Assembly: GCA_963712465.1 (NCBI GenBank)
Contig: CAVQHY010000006.1
Coordinates: 930,001-994,000 of the forward strand
Direction of reading: 5' to 3'
DNA: 64,000 nt
Source of the DNA: CAVQHY01 sp963712465
Lineage (GTDB): Bacteria; Actinomycetota; Thermoleophilia; Gaiellales; Gaiellaceae
A program made the translations under genes and the position numbers. The notes beneath the pieces were generated by a model, which worked only from the letters and a program-made list of their open reading frames with translations, was not told where the DNA came from and did not search any database. Each line of letters starts with the position of its first letter. Within the stretch, counting starts at the first letter, position 1. This document shows positions 52,897-60,632 of this stretch, piece by piece.

Positions 52897-53362
52897 CTAA
52901 CGAGCGAAGGTTCGCTGTCGTCTCGAGTGTCGCGGACGCCGTAAGCCTTCGCGGGCCTGCCCGCACTCGAGTCGCGGCCGGCCGCCTGGGCTCGCGTTCA
53001 GGCTACTGCCTTGCGTATTGGGCCAGCCTCCGAAATCGACGGCAACGCAGGGCTCGTCACCGACAACCCAGGCGTCATCGCCCGGTTCGATTGAGACGAC
53101 GTCGCCGGGAGTGATCTCACCCTCGGTGCCGTCCTCGATCGCGACCTTCATCCGTCCCGAGAGGCAGGTAGAGCAAGTGCGGGGCCTGGCAGCTCTCGGT
53201 GCCGGCGATCGGTTTGATGTGCTCGAACCAACGCCAACCCGGCTCGAAGGTTCCGAAGATCACCGGGTGACCGCCTACATTTATGACGTTGGCGTTGCCC
53301 TTGTCGGCAAACGGCCGCGCTTCAACCGGGGACGCGAAGCTCTTGATCTCGAGTCCGGCCAC
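52897..53362 (-). pseudogene. Cupin-domain protein, one frame break
   Basis: The start MAGLEIKSFASPVEARPFAD (53362) reads on through VNVGGHPVIFGTFEPGWRWF and PIAGTESCQAPHLLYLPL. The frame then shifts near 53155 by one extra base. It continues as MKVAIEDGTEGEITPGDVVS, then DAWVVGDEPCVAVDFGGW, the second cupin motif. After that the frame runs on into low-quality sequence to a stop at 52897. Intact it would be a ~115-residue single cupin. Whether this is decay or error is unclear. The 145 bp between it and the preceding gene hold nothing visible. Confidence 0.65.
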
Positions 53363-53957
53363 AGTCTCCTCCTCAACGTTTACGTGTGTCAGATGCCCGC
53401 GGCGCTACCACGACCCTGCGGGATGCCGCCGGCAGCCTGGCGGCGAATGTCTCATTCCGTCGTATGCGAACATACGTGCGCTACCTCGCAGGGGCACGCC
53501 TGGGCGCACTTCGACCGCCGCGCCCTCGATCACCCTCGAAGGCGAAGAGGAGGGCGGCCGGCGTCTCCCGGCATCTGCCGGACGCCGGGATCGTTTCTTT
53601 CAGGGTTGCGAGCGGGCCGGTGTGCGTGCCCGTCACGTCAGTTCCACCGCCACCGTGTCCGCGGCTGAGCCGTCCTCAGCCGGGCGTGCCGCCGTCGCGC
53701 TCGGCGAATCCGCCACCGTCGTCGGCGCGAAGGCGCTCGGCGTACTCCGCGAGCCGGGCGGCAACGAGGGCGTGCACCGTCCCTTGCCGATACGAGCCGG
53801 CGCGGCGCCGGGTTCCGGCCGGCCTCACCGGCACACCTGGGAGTCCTTGCGACGCGGTTCAGGCGATCGTCATGTCGGAGCGAATGCGGCTCTCCGCTGA
53901 CTCCAATCCGTGGCGTCCCCGATGCCGAGGTCGACGGTGTGTGCCAGGCTCGCGTGC
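53363..53957. other. Intergenic region with a CGTATG-CGAA-CATACG palindrome
   Basis: 595 bp upstream of the phosphoribosyltransferase fusion. No frame here has family features. At 53461-53476 there is a perfect 6-4-6 inverted repeat (CGTATG-CGAA-CATACG) whose right part CGAACATACGT nearly fits the SOS-box core seen before dnaB. It could be a regulator site; nothing else is evident. Confidence 0.4.
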
Positions 53958-55283
53958 ATGGGTGCGTTCGGCCGCGCTGTGACCTCAGGGCTGGTGTTCG
54001 AGGACCGGCGCGATGCAGGCAGAAGGCTCGCGAAGGCCCTTCGCCGAGAGCCGCTCGAGGACGCGATCGTGGTCGGCCTCGCCCGCGGCGGGGTGGTGGT
54101 CGCGGCGGAGGTCGCCCGAGCGCTGCGACTTCCCATGGACGCTCTCGCCGTGCGCAAGGTCGGCCATCCGTTCCAGCCCGAGTATGCGATCGGAGCGGTC
54201 ACCCCCGGCGGCGCAGCGTACGTGCGCGGGAGGGAGGGGCTTGGCGAGGAGGAGCTCGCCGCCGCCGTCGGCGAGGCTCGCGCGAAAGCGGATCGGCTCG
54301 ACGCACGGTTGCACGGCGCGCACGCTCCGATCGGCGTCGCCGGCCGGACGTGCCTGCTCGTCGATGACGGTCTTGCCACCGGAGCGACGATGCGCGCCGC
54401 CGTCGGCTGGGCGAGGGCGGCCGGCGCCCGCCGCATCGTCGTGGCCGTGCCGGTCGGCGCTCCCGAGAGCGTCGCCGAGCTCGAGCAGGAGGCCGACGAG
54501 GTCGTGTGCCTCGAGCGGCCCCCGTGGTTCGCCGCCGTCGGCCTCTGGTACGAGGAGTTCGGTCAGGTGTCCGACGAGGAGGTGATCGCCCTGCTCAAGA
54601 GGTCGAAGCGAAACTCGCCTGCGCGAGCACACGCGCAGATCCCCACGGGCGGCGCTGTCGAGCTGCCTGCCGACCTGACCGTCCCTGCCGAGCCGATGGG
54701 CTGGGTGGTGTTCGCCCACGGGAGCGGCTCCAGCCGGCGAAGCCCGCGCAACATCGAGGTTGCCGGCACGCTCAACGAGGCGGGGATCGCCACGCTTCTG
54801 CTCGATCTGCTGACGCATGACGAGGAGCTCGACCGCGCCAACGTCTTCGACATCGAGCTGCTCGCTGGGCGGCTCGTCGCGGCGACACGATGGCTCCGGG
54901 CACGGCCGGAAGGCAAGGGGCTCCCGATCGGCTACTTCGGCGCGAGCACGGGCGCGGCCGCTGCGCTCTGGGCGGCCGCGGAGCCCGGCGGCGAGGTCGC
55001 CGCCGTCGTCTCGCGTGGCGGACGACCCGACCTCGCCCGGCCGCTGCTCGAGCATGTCCGCGCTCCGACGCTACTCATCGTCGGTGGGGCGGACACGACC
55101 GTGCTCGAGCTCAACCGCGACGCGGCTGACCGGCTTCGGTGCGAGCACCACCTCGCCGTCGTCCCGGGCGCGACCCACCTCTTCGAGGAGCCCGGTGCGC
55201 TGGAGCGAGTCGCCGAGCTCGCGCGCGACTGGTTTACACGGCACTTCAGGGCCGCGATCGAGGTGCGCTCGTCTCGAGCGTGA
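53958..55283 (+). CDS. Phosphoribosyltransferase - alpha/beta hydrolase fusion
   Basis: 441 residues from ATG 53958. The N-terminal PRT domain (~1-210) has DAIVVGLARGGVVVAAEVAR and the PRPP loop TCLLVDDGLATGATMRAAVG. The C-terminal dienelactone-hydrolase-like domain (~225-435) has WVVFAHGSGSSRRSPRNIEV (oxyanion region), nucleophile Ser in IGYFGASTGAAAALWAAA, Asp in LLIVGGADTTVL and His in VVPGATHLFEEPGA. Such fusions are known in bacteria, but their substrate is unknown. The upstream Prs-like gene could supply PRPP. Confidence 0.87.
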   Translation: MGAFGRAVTSGLVFEDRRDAGRRLAKALRREPLEDAIVVGLARGGVVVAAEVARALRLPMDALAVRKVGHPFQPEYAIGAVTPGGAAYVRGREGLGEEELAAAVGEARAKADRLDARLHGAHAPIGVAGRTCLLVDDGLATGATMRAAVGWARAAGARRIVVAVPVGAPESVAELEQEADEVVCLERPPWFAAVGLWYEEFGQVSDEEVIALLKRSKRNSPARAHAQIPTGGAVELPADLTVPAEPMGWVVFAHGSGSSRRSPRNIEVAGTLNEAGIATLLLDLLTHDEELDRANVFDIELLAGRLVAATRWLRARPEGKGLPIGYFGASTGAAAALWAAAEPGGEVAAVVSRGGRPDLARPLLEHVRAPTLLIVGGADTTVLELNRDAADRLRCEHHLAVVPGATHLFEEPGALERVAELARDWFTRHFRAAIEVRSSRA

Positions 55284-55334
55284 TCAGGCGGTTCGCCGCG
55301 CTCGAGCTCGAGGAGAAGCGCCCGGCAGCCATGC

Positions 55335-56090
55335 TCACGACGTCTCGAGGTCGCGTCGCTCGACGAGCAGTGAGCCGGCCGCAAGGACGCCCAACGCCGC
55401 CGCGACCACGACGAGGAGTCCCAGCCCGTCGACGCCGGATCGAAGGGGCGACGTGCCCATGAGCCAAAACGGCGAAAGGAAGCGGAAGGGGTCGAGCCAG
55501 CCTGCGAGCTCGTGGAGGCCGCTGACGAGATAGGCGGCTGCTGCGGCGGCGGCGGGGACGCCGATCGCGAGCGCGCGACTCGGGATGCCTGCGCCGACCG
55601 CGAGCGCCATCCAGCCGTAGAGGAGGCCGAGCGTGGCTAGAGAGGCGAGTGCGGCGGCGATCCGCCCGAGCGAGAGATCGAGGCCGACGAGCGGATCGAA
55701 CAGCACGAGCGCGATCCCGACGGTCACGCATACGACGACGATCTCGCCGCCCACGGCAGCGCCCTTGGCGAGCACCGCGTCGCGTCGCCGAACGGGATAG
55801 GCGAGAACGAGCTCGAGCCTGCCCGCGTCCTCCTCGCCGGCGAAGGCGCGCGCGCCCGACGAAATCGCGATCACGAGTACGAGCAGGGGCAGCATGAGGC
55901 TGAAGAGCTCGATGTCGAGATAGCCGGCGCCGGAGGTGATGTCGCCGCCCTCTCCGATGCCGAAGAGCGACTTGAGGACGTCCGGGTAGTTCTCGACGAG
56001 CTTGTTGAAGTCGGGGGAGCTCTCGATCGAAGGGAAGATCGCGGTCACGAGGCCGACGTAGGCGACGATGCCGACGCACCATCCGATCAA
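55335..56090 (-). CDS. ABC-2 type exporter permease
   Basis: At least 251 residues with six hydrophobic helices (LIGWCVGIVAYVGLVTAIFP, then FSLMLPLLVLVIAISSGARA, EIVVVCVTVGIALVLFDPLV and others). AFAGEEDAGRLELVLAYPVR is the usual ABC-2 cytoplasmic coupling segment. The coordinate marks TTG 56090; about 14 in-frame residues just upstream (TAAELVRRGLRDHRRA) look family-typical but have no standard start codon. It exports a lipid or drug with the ATPase encoded immediately upstream on the same strand. Confidence 0.82.
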   Translation of the reverse strand: MIGWCVGIVAYVGLVTAIFPSIESSPDFNKLVENYPDVLKSLFGIGEGGDITSGAGYLDIELFSLMLPLLVLVIAISSGARAFAGEEDAGRLELVLAYPVRRRDAVLAKGAAVGGEIVVVCVTVGIALVLFDPLVGLDLSLGRIAAALASLATLGLLYGWMALAVGAGIPSRALAIGVPAAAAAAAYLVSGLHELAGWLDPFRFLSPFWLMGTSPLRSGVDGLGLLVVVAAALGVLAAGSLLVERRDLETS

Positions 56091-56127
56091 CGCACGCCGA
56101 TGGTCGCGCAGGCCGCGTCGGACGAGC

Positions 56128-57039
56128 TCAGCGGCCGTCGTCGGCCTCCCGGTACAGGTCGAGGAAGATCTCCTCGAGGTCGGCGGGCCGGGAAATGAAG
56201 TCGACGATCGGATGGCGAGCGGCGACCTTCACGAGAGCATCCATGGCGGTCTCGGGCGCCGACAGGCGGATGGCGGTACCGTCGGCTCCCCCGACGCGGA
56301 CACCGTCGACCGCCGCGAACGTCGCCGAGTCGACGGGCTCGGCGAACACGATCGTCACGTGTCGCACGGAGCGCTCCCGGAGGCCCTCGACGGAGTCTAC
56401 GTCGACGAGCCGGCCGGAGCGGATGATTCCCACCCGATCGGCGATGTGCTGCACCTCGTCGAGTGAGTGTGACGAGAGGAAAACGGTGCGTCCCTCTGCT
56501 GCCGTCTGTCGAAGCAGCGCGCGAACCTCGTTCTGGAGCAGCGGGTCGAGTCCTGCGGACGGTTCGTCGAGAACGACGAGATCCGGGCGGTGCATAAATG
56601 CCTGTACCAGTCCGATCTTCTGGCGGTTTCCCTTCGAGAGCTGGCGGATCGGCCGGTCGAGGATGACCTCGAGGCGCTCGCAGAGCTCGTTTCGCAGCGA
56701 CTCGTCGACACGGCCGCGAAGACGCGCGAGCGACTCGAGCTGCTCACGCCCGGTCAGTGAACCGGCCAGGCGCAGATCGCCCGGCAGGTAGCCGACCCGC
56801 CGGCGCGCGGCAACGCCGTCGGCGCGCGTGTCGAGGCCGAACACCGATGCCCGGCCCGCGGTCGGGTGGATCAGGTCGAGGAGGAGCCGGATGGTGGTGC
56901 TCTTCCCGGCGCCGTTCGGTCCGAGGTAGCCGAACACCTCTCCGGGCGCCACGCGGAGATCGAGGTCGACGAGCGCCCGCACTGCCCGCCCGTACGTCTT
57001 CGAGAGCCCGTGGGTCTCGATCGCGGCCGGCTCGGGCAT
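56128..57039 (-). CDS. ABC transporter ATP-binding protein
   Basis: 303 residues. Walker A is GYLGPNGAGKSTTIRLLLDL, the signature is IRQLSKGNRQKIGLVQAFMH, Walker B is DLVVLDEPSAGLDPLLQNEV, and the switch His is in FLSSHSLDEVQHIADR. A C-terminal domain (~230-300) follows. It powers the ABC-2 permease encoded directly downstream. The pair resembles antibiotic or lipid exporters (CcmA/DrrA type). The substrate is unknown. Confidence 0.92.
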   Translation of the reverse strand: MPEPAAIETHGLSKTYGRAVRALVDLDLRVAPGEVFGYLGPNGAGKSTTIRLLLDLIHPTAGRASVFGLDTRADGVAARRRVGYLPGDLRLAGSLTGREQLESLARLRGRVDESLRNELCERLEVILDRPIRQLSKGNRQKIGLVQAFMHRPDLVVLDEPSAGLDPLLQNEVRALLRQTAAEGRTVFLSSHSLDEVQHIADRVGIIRSGRLVDVDSVEGLRERSVRHVTIVFAEPVDSATFAAVDGVRVGGADGTAIRLSAPETAMDALVKVAARHPIVDFISRPADLEEIFLDLYREADDGR

Positions 57040-57208
57040 GTGGCGATCGTACTCGTGCAGGTTCCGGGCGCGTGAGCACCCGGCTCACGTGTCGGCTGAT
57101 GGGTAGTTCCCACAGCGGAGGTCGGCGCCGTCACCGATGCGCGACACGTCGGCGGCGGGCGATCCTTCCGGCGTGAAGGCGAATCCTGGCACGATGCGGC
57201 CGGGCCAT

Positions 57209-57319
57209 GGGATCAGCGCCGATGGTCGCCGCGGCACTCGCGGCGGCGAGGTGGAGGAAGCCGGAGCTCCGGGGACGAGCGCTACCGTTCGCTGGGACGA
57301 CGGGGCGAGGACGTACTAG
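57209..57319 (+). pseudogene. Possible DUF1918-type remnant A
   Basis: A short frame reads DGRRGTRGGEVEEAGAPGTS, then ATVRWDDGARTY and stop. It resembles the middle of DUF1918 proteins (G-E-I/V-x-E-V ... VRWDDG). The N-terminus is lost. Similarity is by eye only. Confidence 0.3.
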
Positions 57320-57428
57320 TACCCACGACACCACTAGCCGAGGGCGGCCAGCTCGAGCGAAGCCGAAGGCGCACAGGGCGAAGTGGCCGGCGGAGCGGCC
57401 CGAAGGTTGCCGGATCAGCGCGACGCCG

Positions 57429-57610
57429 GGCGACCGACTCGCATCCACGGGCATCACGTGGACGAGCCCGGGCGTGACGCGGAGATTCTCGAAGCTCGAG
57501 GTGTGGACGGGGGTCGCCGTTCCTCGTGCGCTGGGAGGACACGGGAAGGGTCACGCTCGTCCACCGCGGCTCGGACGCGACGATCGACCATCCGCACCGG
57601 GAGGAGCAGT
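57429..57610 (+). pseudogene. DUF1918 protein remnant B, two frame breaks
   Basis: Pieces in three frames read GDRL, then RIHGHHVDEPGRDAEILEAR with GVDGG, then FLVRWEDTGRVTLVHRGSDA and TIDHPHREE. Joined, these match the small DUF1918 domain (V-G-D-R ... G-x-H-V-G ... G-E-I-L-E-V-x-G-x-D-G-G-P-P-F-x-V-R-W-E-D ... G-S-D-A). The frame is lost near 57440 and 57512. It seems a decayed gene in the scar region before the IS3 element. Confidence 0.5.
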
Positions 57611-57766
57611 CGGGGAGATCGTCAGGTCGTCGCCGGCGCTCCGGGAGCTCGATCTGATGGGGCGTCGATGCGCCGCGCAGAAAGCGCGATCCGACGATCG
57701 GCGCGAAGGGCCGATCCGACACAGGGGCGGATGTCGGTTGAAGACCAACGGCAAGGAGCCTCCAGG

Positions 57767-58311
57767 GTGAGCATCGCAAAGGCGTTTCGGTTCCCCGCCT
57801 CCGTCCACTGGCGGGGCGGTCACCTCACCCTTGCGAGCGCTCCGGAAAAGGCGCCGCTCGACATCGCGACGCCGCCCGAGTTCAGGGGCGGCGTCGAGGG
57901 GGTCTGGAGTCCCGAGGAGCTCCTTGTCGCGGTGGCCGCCTCGTGCCTCACGGTTACGCTTGCCGCGCTGGCGAAGGCGCGCGGGGTCGAGCTCGAGAAG
58001 GTCGAGGGGCTCGGACGCGTCGAGCGAAACCCCGACGGTCGCTTCAAGTTCGTCGCCATCGACTTGGAGCTCGAGGTCGCGGCGCGCGCGGAGCACCCGC
58101 ATGCACTGCGGCAGCTCGTCGACGACGCGGAACGTCTCTGTATCGTCAGCCCCGTGCGAGTCGAACTCGTCGATTTCATCTCCGTACCTACGCGCGACGC
58201 CGCGCGTGCAGTCGAGTGGTACTGCGCGGTTCTCGGCCTTCCCCGAAGCGAGTGCACCGCCTTGGAGGTCGAAACGCCGAATGTCACCCTCTCTTTCTGG
58301 ACGCCGCGCAC
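57767..58311 (+). pseudogene. OsmC-VOC fusion protein, truncated by the IS3 element
   Basis: It starts at GTG 57767 with AAGGAG upstream. An OsmC-like domain comes first (FPASVHWRGGHLTLASAPEK, SPEELLVAVAASCLTVTLAA with the conserved Cys, LVDDAERLCIVSPVRVEL with the second Cys). It runs directly into the opening strand of a glyoxalase/VOC domain (VDFISVPTRDAARAVEWYCA, LEVETPNVTLSFWTP) and is cut at the left end of the insertion sequence. OsmC proteins reduce organic peroxides through a Cys pair. The VOC part is incomplete. No matching remainder exists beyond the element, so it is a truncated gene rather than a simple interruption. Confidence 0.7.
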
Positions 58312-58344
58312 TACCCCGGGTTTGGTGGGGCCGCGTTTCTTGGC

Positions 58345-59199
58345 TCAGGCGGCGGCTGGTGTGGTGGTGTTGATCAATTCATATTCGATCGGTGTGCGCA
58401 TGCCGAGCGCGGAGTGGCGTCGGCGTCGGTTGTGGAAGATCTCGATGTACTCGAAGATCGCGTTGGCGAGCTCGACGCGGGTCTTCCAGCGGCGGCTGTC
58501 GAGCAGTTCGACCTGCATCCGTGACCAGAACGCCTCGATCAGCGCGTTGTCGTAGCAGTCACCGGCGGAGCCCATCGAGGGCACGAGCCCCGACGTGCGG
58601 GCGCGTTCGGTGAACGCCCAGGACGTGAACTGCGTGCCGTGGTCGGAGTGGATCACGGTCTCGCCGCGGGCGGCATCGCGCTGCTCGACCGCCATCCCGA
58701 GCGCGTTGGAGGTGAGGGCCGCGGTCGGATTGTGGCTGATCGACCAGCCGACCACGCGGCGGCTGAAGGCGTCGAGCACGACCGCGCAGTACACCTTGCC
58801 CTCCCGGGTCGGGTGCTCGGTGATGTCGGTGACCCATAGCTGGTTGGGGCCCTCGCGGACGAACACGCGGTCGACGAGGTCCTCGGCGGTCGCGACACCC
58901 GGCATGCCGCGCCGTTTGGGCGCCCCCGTGCGGCCCGCGATGCCGGCGCGGCTGATCAGCATCGCGACGGCGTTGTGACCAACCACGATCCCGCGGCCGA
59001 GGACGAGCTCGGCGTGCACACGCACCGCGCCGTAGGCCCCGTAGGAGGTCGCGTGCACCTCACGGATCAGGTCGGTCAGCCACGCATGCCGCACAGCACG
59101 GGCCGATGGCGGCCGGAACCGCCAAGCGTAGAAGCCCGCGCACGACACGCCCAGCACCCGACAGGCGACCTCCACCGGCAACCCCTCGCCGGCGATCAC
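58345..59199 (-). CDS. IS3-family transposase OrfB (DDE integrase core)
   Basis: 284 residues in its own frame. HTH_21-type region (VEVACRVLGVSCAGFYAWRF), then the rve core with catalytic Asp in LWVTDITEHPTREGK, Asp in VIHSDHGTQFTSWAF, and Glu in DNALIEAFWSRMQVELL. The C-terminal RRRRHSALGMRTPIEYE is typical. It is normally made as an OrfAB fusion by a -1 ribosomal shift. The CCAAAAGG run (AAAA at 59220-59223) at the end of orfA is suitable: shifting there yields KRRFEAIAVIAGEGLPVEVA, as in intact IS3 fusions. Confidence 0.93.
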   Translation of the reverse strand: MIAGEGLPVEVACRVLGVSCAGFYAWRFRPPSARAVRHAWLTDLIREVHATSYGAYGAVRVHAELVLGRGIVVGHNAVAMLISRAGIAGRTGAPKRRGMPGVATAEDLVDRVFVREGPNQLWVTDITEHPTREGKVYCAVVLDAFSRRVVGWSISHNPTAALTSNALGMAVEQRDAARGETVIHSDHGTQFTSWAFTERARTSGLVPSMGSAGDCYDNALIEAFWSRMQVELLDSRRWKTRVELANAIFEYIEIFHNRRRRHSALGMRTPIEYELINTTTPAAA

Positions 59200-59501
59200 G
59201 GCGATCGCCTCGAACCGCCTTTTGGGCGCACCGACTCCTTCAACAACTCCGCCGCCCGGCGATGCACCGCCAACTCGGTCTCAAGCTCCCGGATCCGCCG
59301 CCTCGCCGCCCGCAGCTCCTCCCGCTCCTCAGAATTCAACCCCGACAGCTCACCGCGATCGATCAGCTCCTGCCGCCGCCACGCATAGATCGACTGGTCG
59401 CTCACCTCGAGCAGCCGAGCGACCTCCGCAACCGTCTTGCCCGCCGCGACCAGATCCAACGCCCGCCGCCGGAACTCCGACGGATACCCCCTCCGTGCCA
59501 T
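59196..59501 (-). CDS. IS3-family OrfA (HTH, transposase_8)
   Basis: 101 residues: MARRGYPSEFRRRALDLVAA, helix-turn-helix KTVAEVARLLEVSDQSIYAW and a leucine-zipper-like helix (EEREELRAARRRIRELETEL). It binds the terminal repeats and controls transposition. It overlaps orfB by 4 bp. Confidence 0.93.
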   Translation of the reverse strand: MARRGYPSEFRRRALDLVAAGKTVAEVARLLEVSDQSIYAWRRQELIDRGELSGLNSEEREELRAARRRIRELETELAVHRRAAELLKESVRPKGGSRRSP

Positions 59502-59570
59502 GAACGACCTCCCCGCTCATCATCGAGGCCGTCCCGAGTCTAGAAAAACGAACCCCACGAACCGGGGGCA

Positions 59571-59781
59571 CAGCAGAGCCTCTAGGAAACCCAGAGTCCT
59601 TCAGCCTCACCTTTGCCGGAACCCGAACCTCCTGTCCGGCCCCAACGTGGATCCGCTCGCGGCCACGGCGGACGAGCAGCATTCCCGCGTCGACGATGAA
59701 CCTCTCCTCCTGACGGAGGTGGATGTGTAGCGGCCCGCCGTTCGCGCCTTTGGCGGCTTCAACATGCGCCCTCAGAACCAC
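59571..59781 (-). pseudogene. Cupin remnant truncated at the IS right end
   Basis: The frame VLRAHVEAAKGANGGPLHIH, then LRQEERFIVDAGMLLVRRGR and HVGAGQEVRVPAKVRLKDSG is a cupin with metal-type HIH. It overlaps the stop of the preceding cupin gene by about 10 bp and lacks the usual N-terminal strand. Its 3' part is missing beyond the IS right terminal repeat. It runs toward the IS, as the OsmC-VOC gene does from the other side. Confidence 0.6.
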
Positions 59782-60173
59782 GCGACGTACGGCTTCCCCG
59801 GCGTCCCACCAACCATGAAGACAAGCGTTCCCGCGTCGAGAGCGTCCGCCTGACGCACAACTTCGGGCGGGATGAGGAGAAGCTCCCCTTTGCCGATTTC
59901 GACCTCGGTGCCGTCGAGGACGAAGCGGGCACGGCCCTGCACGATGTAGTAAAGCTCCTCTTGATCGCCGTATCCCACCTCGTCGTGCTCGACGACGAGT
60001 TCGTCACCGGCGTCGGCCTCGTTCGCCGCGACGCCAAAGCCCGAGATGCCGAGATGCGCGCCGATAGTCCGCCACTTCCCGCCGAAGTCGGACGCTCGCG
60101 CCCACTTGTCCCAATAGCCCGGCTCGTTCTGATCGCCGATCTCATCGAGCCGCGCACGCTTCCATTCGCCCAT
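59772..60173 (-). CDS. Cupin-domain protein
   Basis: 133 residues, ATG 60173 with GGGAGG upstream. A single cupin barrel: GVAANEADAGDELVVEHDEV and YGDQEELYYIVQGRARFVLD (E-x-x-Y-x-x-x-G), then EIGKGELLLIPPEVVRQADA and TLVFMVGGTPGKPY. The first metal motif lacks the H-x-H pair. It is a small-molecule-binding or enzymatic cupin of unknown substrate. It precedes a truncated second cupin. No gene is evident in the 266 bp upstream (60174-60439). Confidence 0.75.
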   Translation of the reverse strand: MGEWKRARLDEIGDQNEPGYWDKWARASDFGGKWRTIGAHLGISGFGVAANEADAGDELVVEHDEVGYGDQEELYYIVQGRARFVLDGTEVEIGKGELLLIPPEVVRQADALDAGTLVFMVGGTPGKPYVAWF

Positions 60174-60439
60174 CAGTCCTCCCGATCCGCGGTACCCGCT
60201 CTCCGATGACTTGCGGCCGGGAGCGCGCAAGCTTGCGACAGTCTCCACGAAGCCGTAGTGCCTACTGGCCCCCGGCCGCATCGGCAGTCTGACTCCGGCG
60301 AGCGCGCTCGTCCAGATGGCGTTCGGGACGTGTCCCCGCTCGGCCGCGCGGTTACCGACCTCCGGCAACGCTCGCCCCCCTTTCCCGCTCCGATCGGCCT
60401 TGCCATCTCGATCCTCCGGGCCATCGAGCGCCTCCCTAC

Positions 60440-60573
60440 CCGGGCAAGCGCTATCTCGCTGGGAGCTCGCCGATCCCGCCGGCCAGGACATCGAGAGCGT
60501 GCGCGCGATCCGCGATGAGATCGACGCGCGCATGCAGGCGCTGCTCGCCGAGCTGCTTCCCGACGAGGCCTGA
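60440..60573 (+). pseudogene. C-terminal remnant of an ArsC/LMW-phosphatase type protein
   Basis: The frame reads LSRWELADPAGQDIESVRAI then RDEIDARMQALLAELLPDEA and TGA. The W-x-L-x-D-P-A-G ... V-R-A-I-R-D-E-I pattern is the end of arsenate reductases of the low-molecular-weight phosphatase fold. The catalytic N-terminal part is absent; sequence upstream in this frame has no family features. The TGA overlaps the next ATG (TGATG), preserving the old operon joint. Confidence 0.55.
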
Positions 60574-60632
60574 TGCCGCTCGGCCGCCAGTTCGTCGCCG
60601 AGGCGATCGGCACCTTCGCGCTTGGCTTCGTC
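60573..60632 (+). pseudogene. N-terminal remnant of an aquaporin-like protein
   Basis: Starting at the ATG in the TGATG overlap, MPLGRQFVAEAIGTFALGFV looks like the first helix of MIP/aquaporin channels (A-E-x-x-G-T-F). It loses similarity at about 60632, where the 3' end of the convergent minus-strand gene begins. Arsenate reductase next to an aquaporin is a known ars-operon pairing (arsC-aqpS). Confidence 0.45.

Larger units (their letters stand above)
58312..59570 (-). mobile_element. IS3-family insertion sequence
   Basis: A 1.26-kb element encoding orfA and orfB on the minus strand. Terminal inverted repeats are visible: left TACCCCGGGTTTGGTGGGG, and right (reverse complement) TGCCCCCGGTTCGTGGGG, with further similarity inside. 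Boundaries are good to a few bases. A clear target duplication is not seen (a 3-bp CAC is possible if the right end is at 59568). The genes flanking each side are different truncated genes, which points to an IS-linked deletion. Confidence 0.8.
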
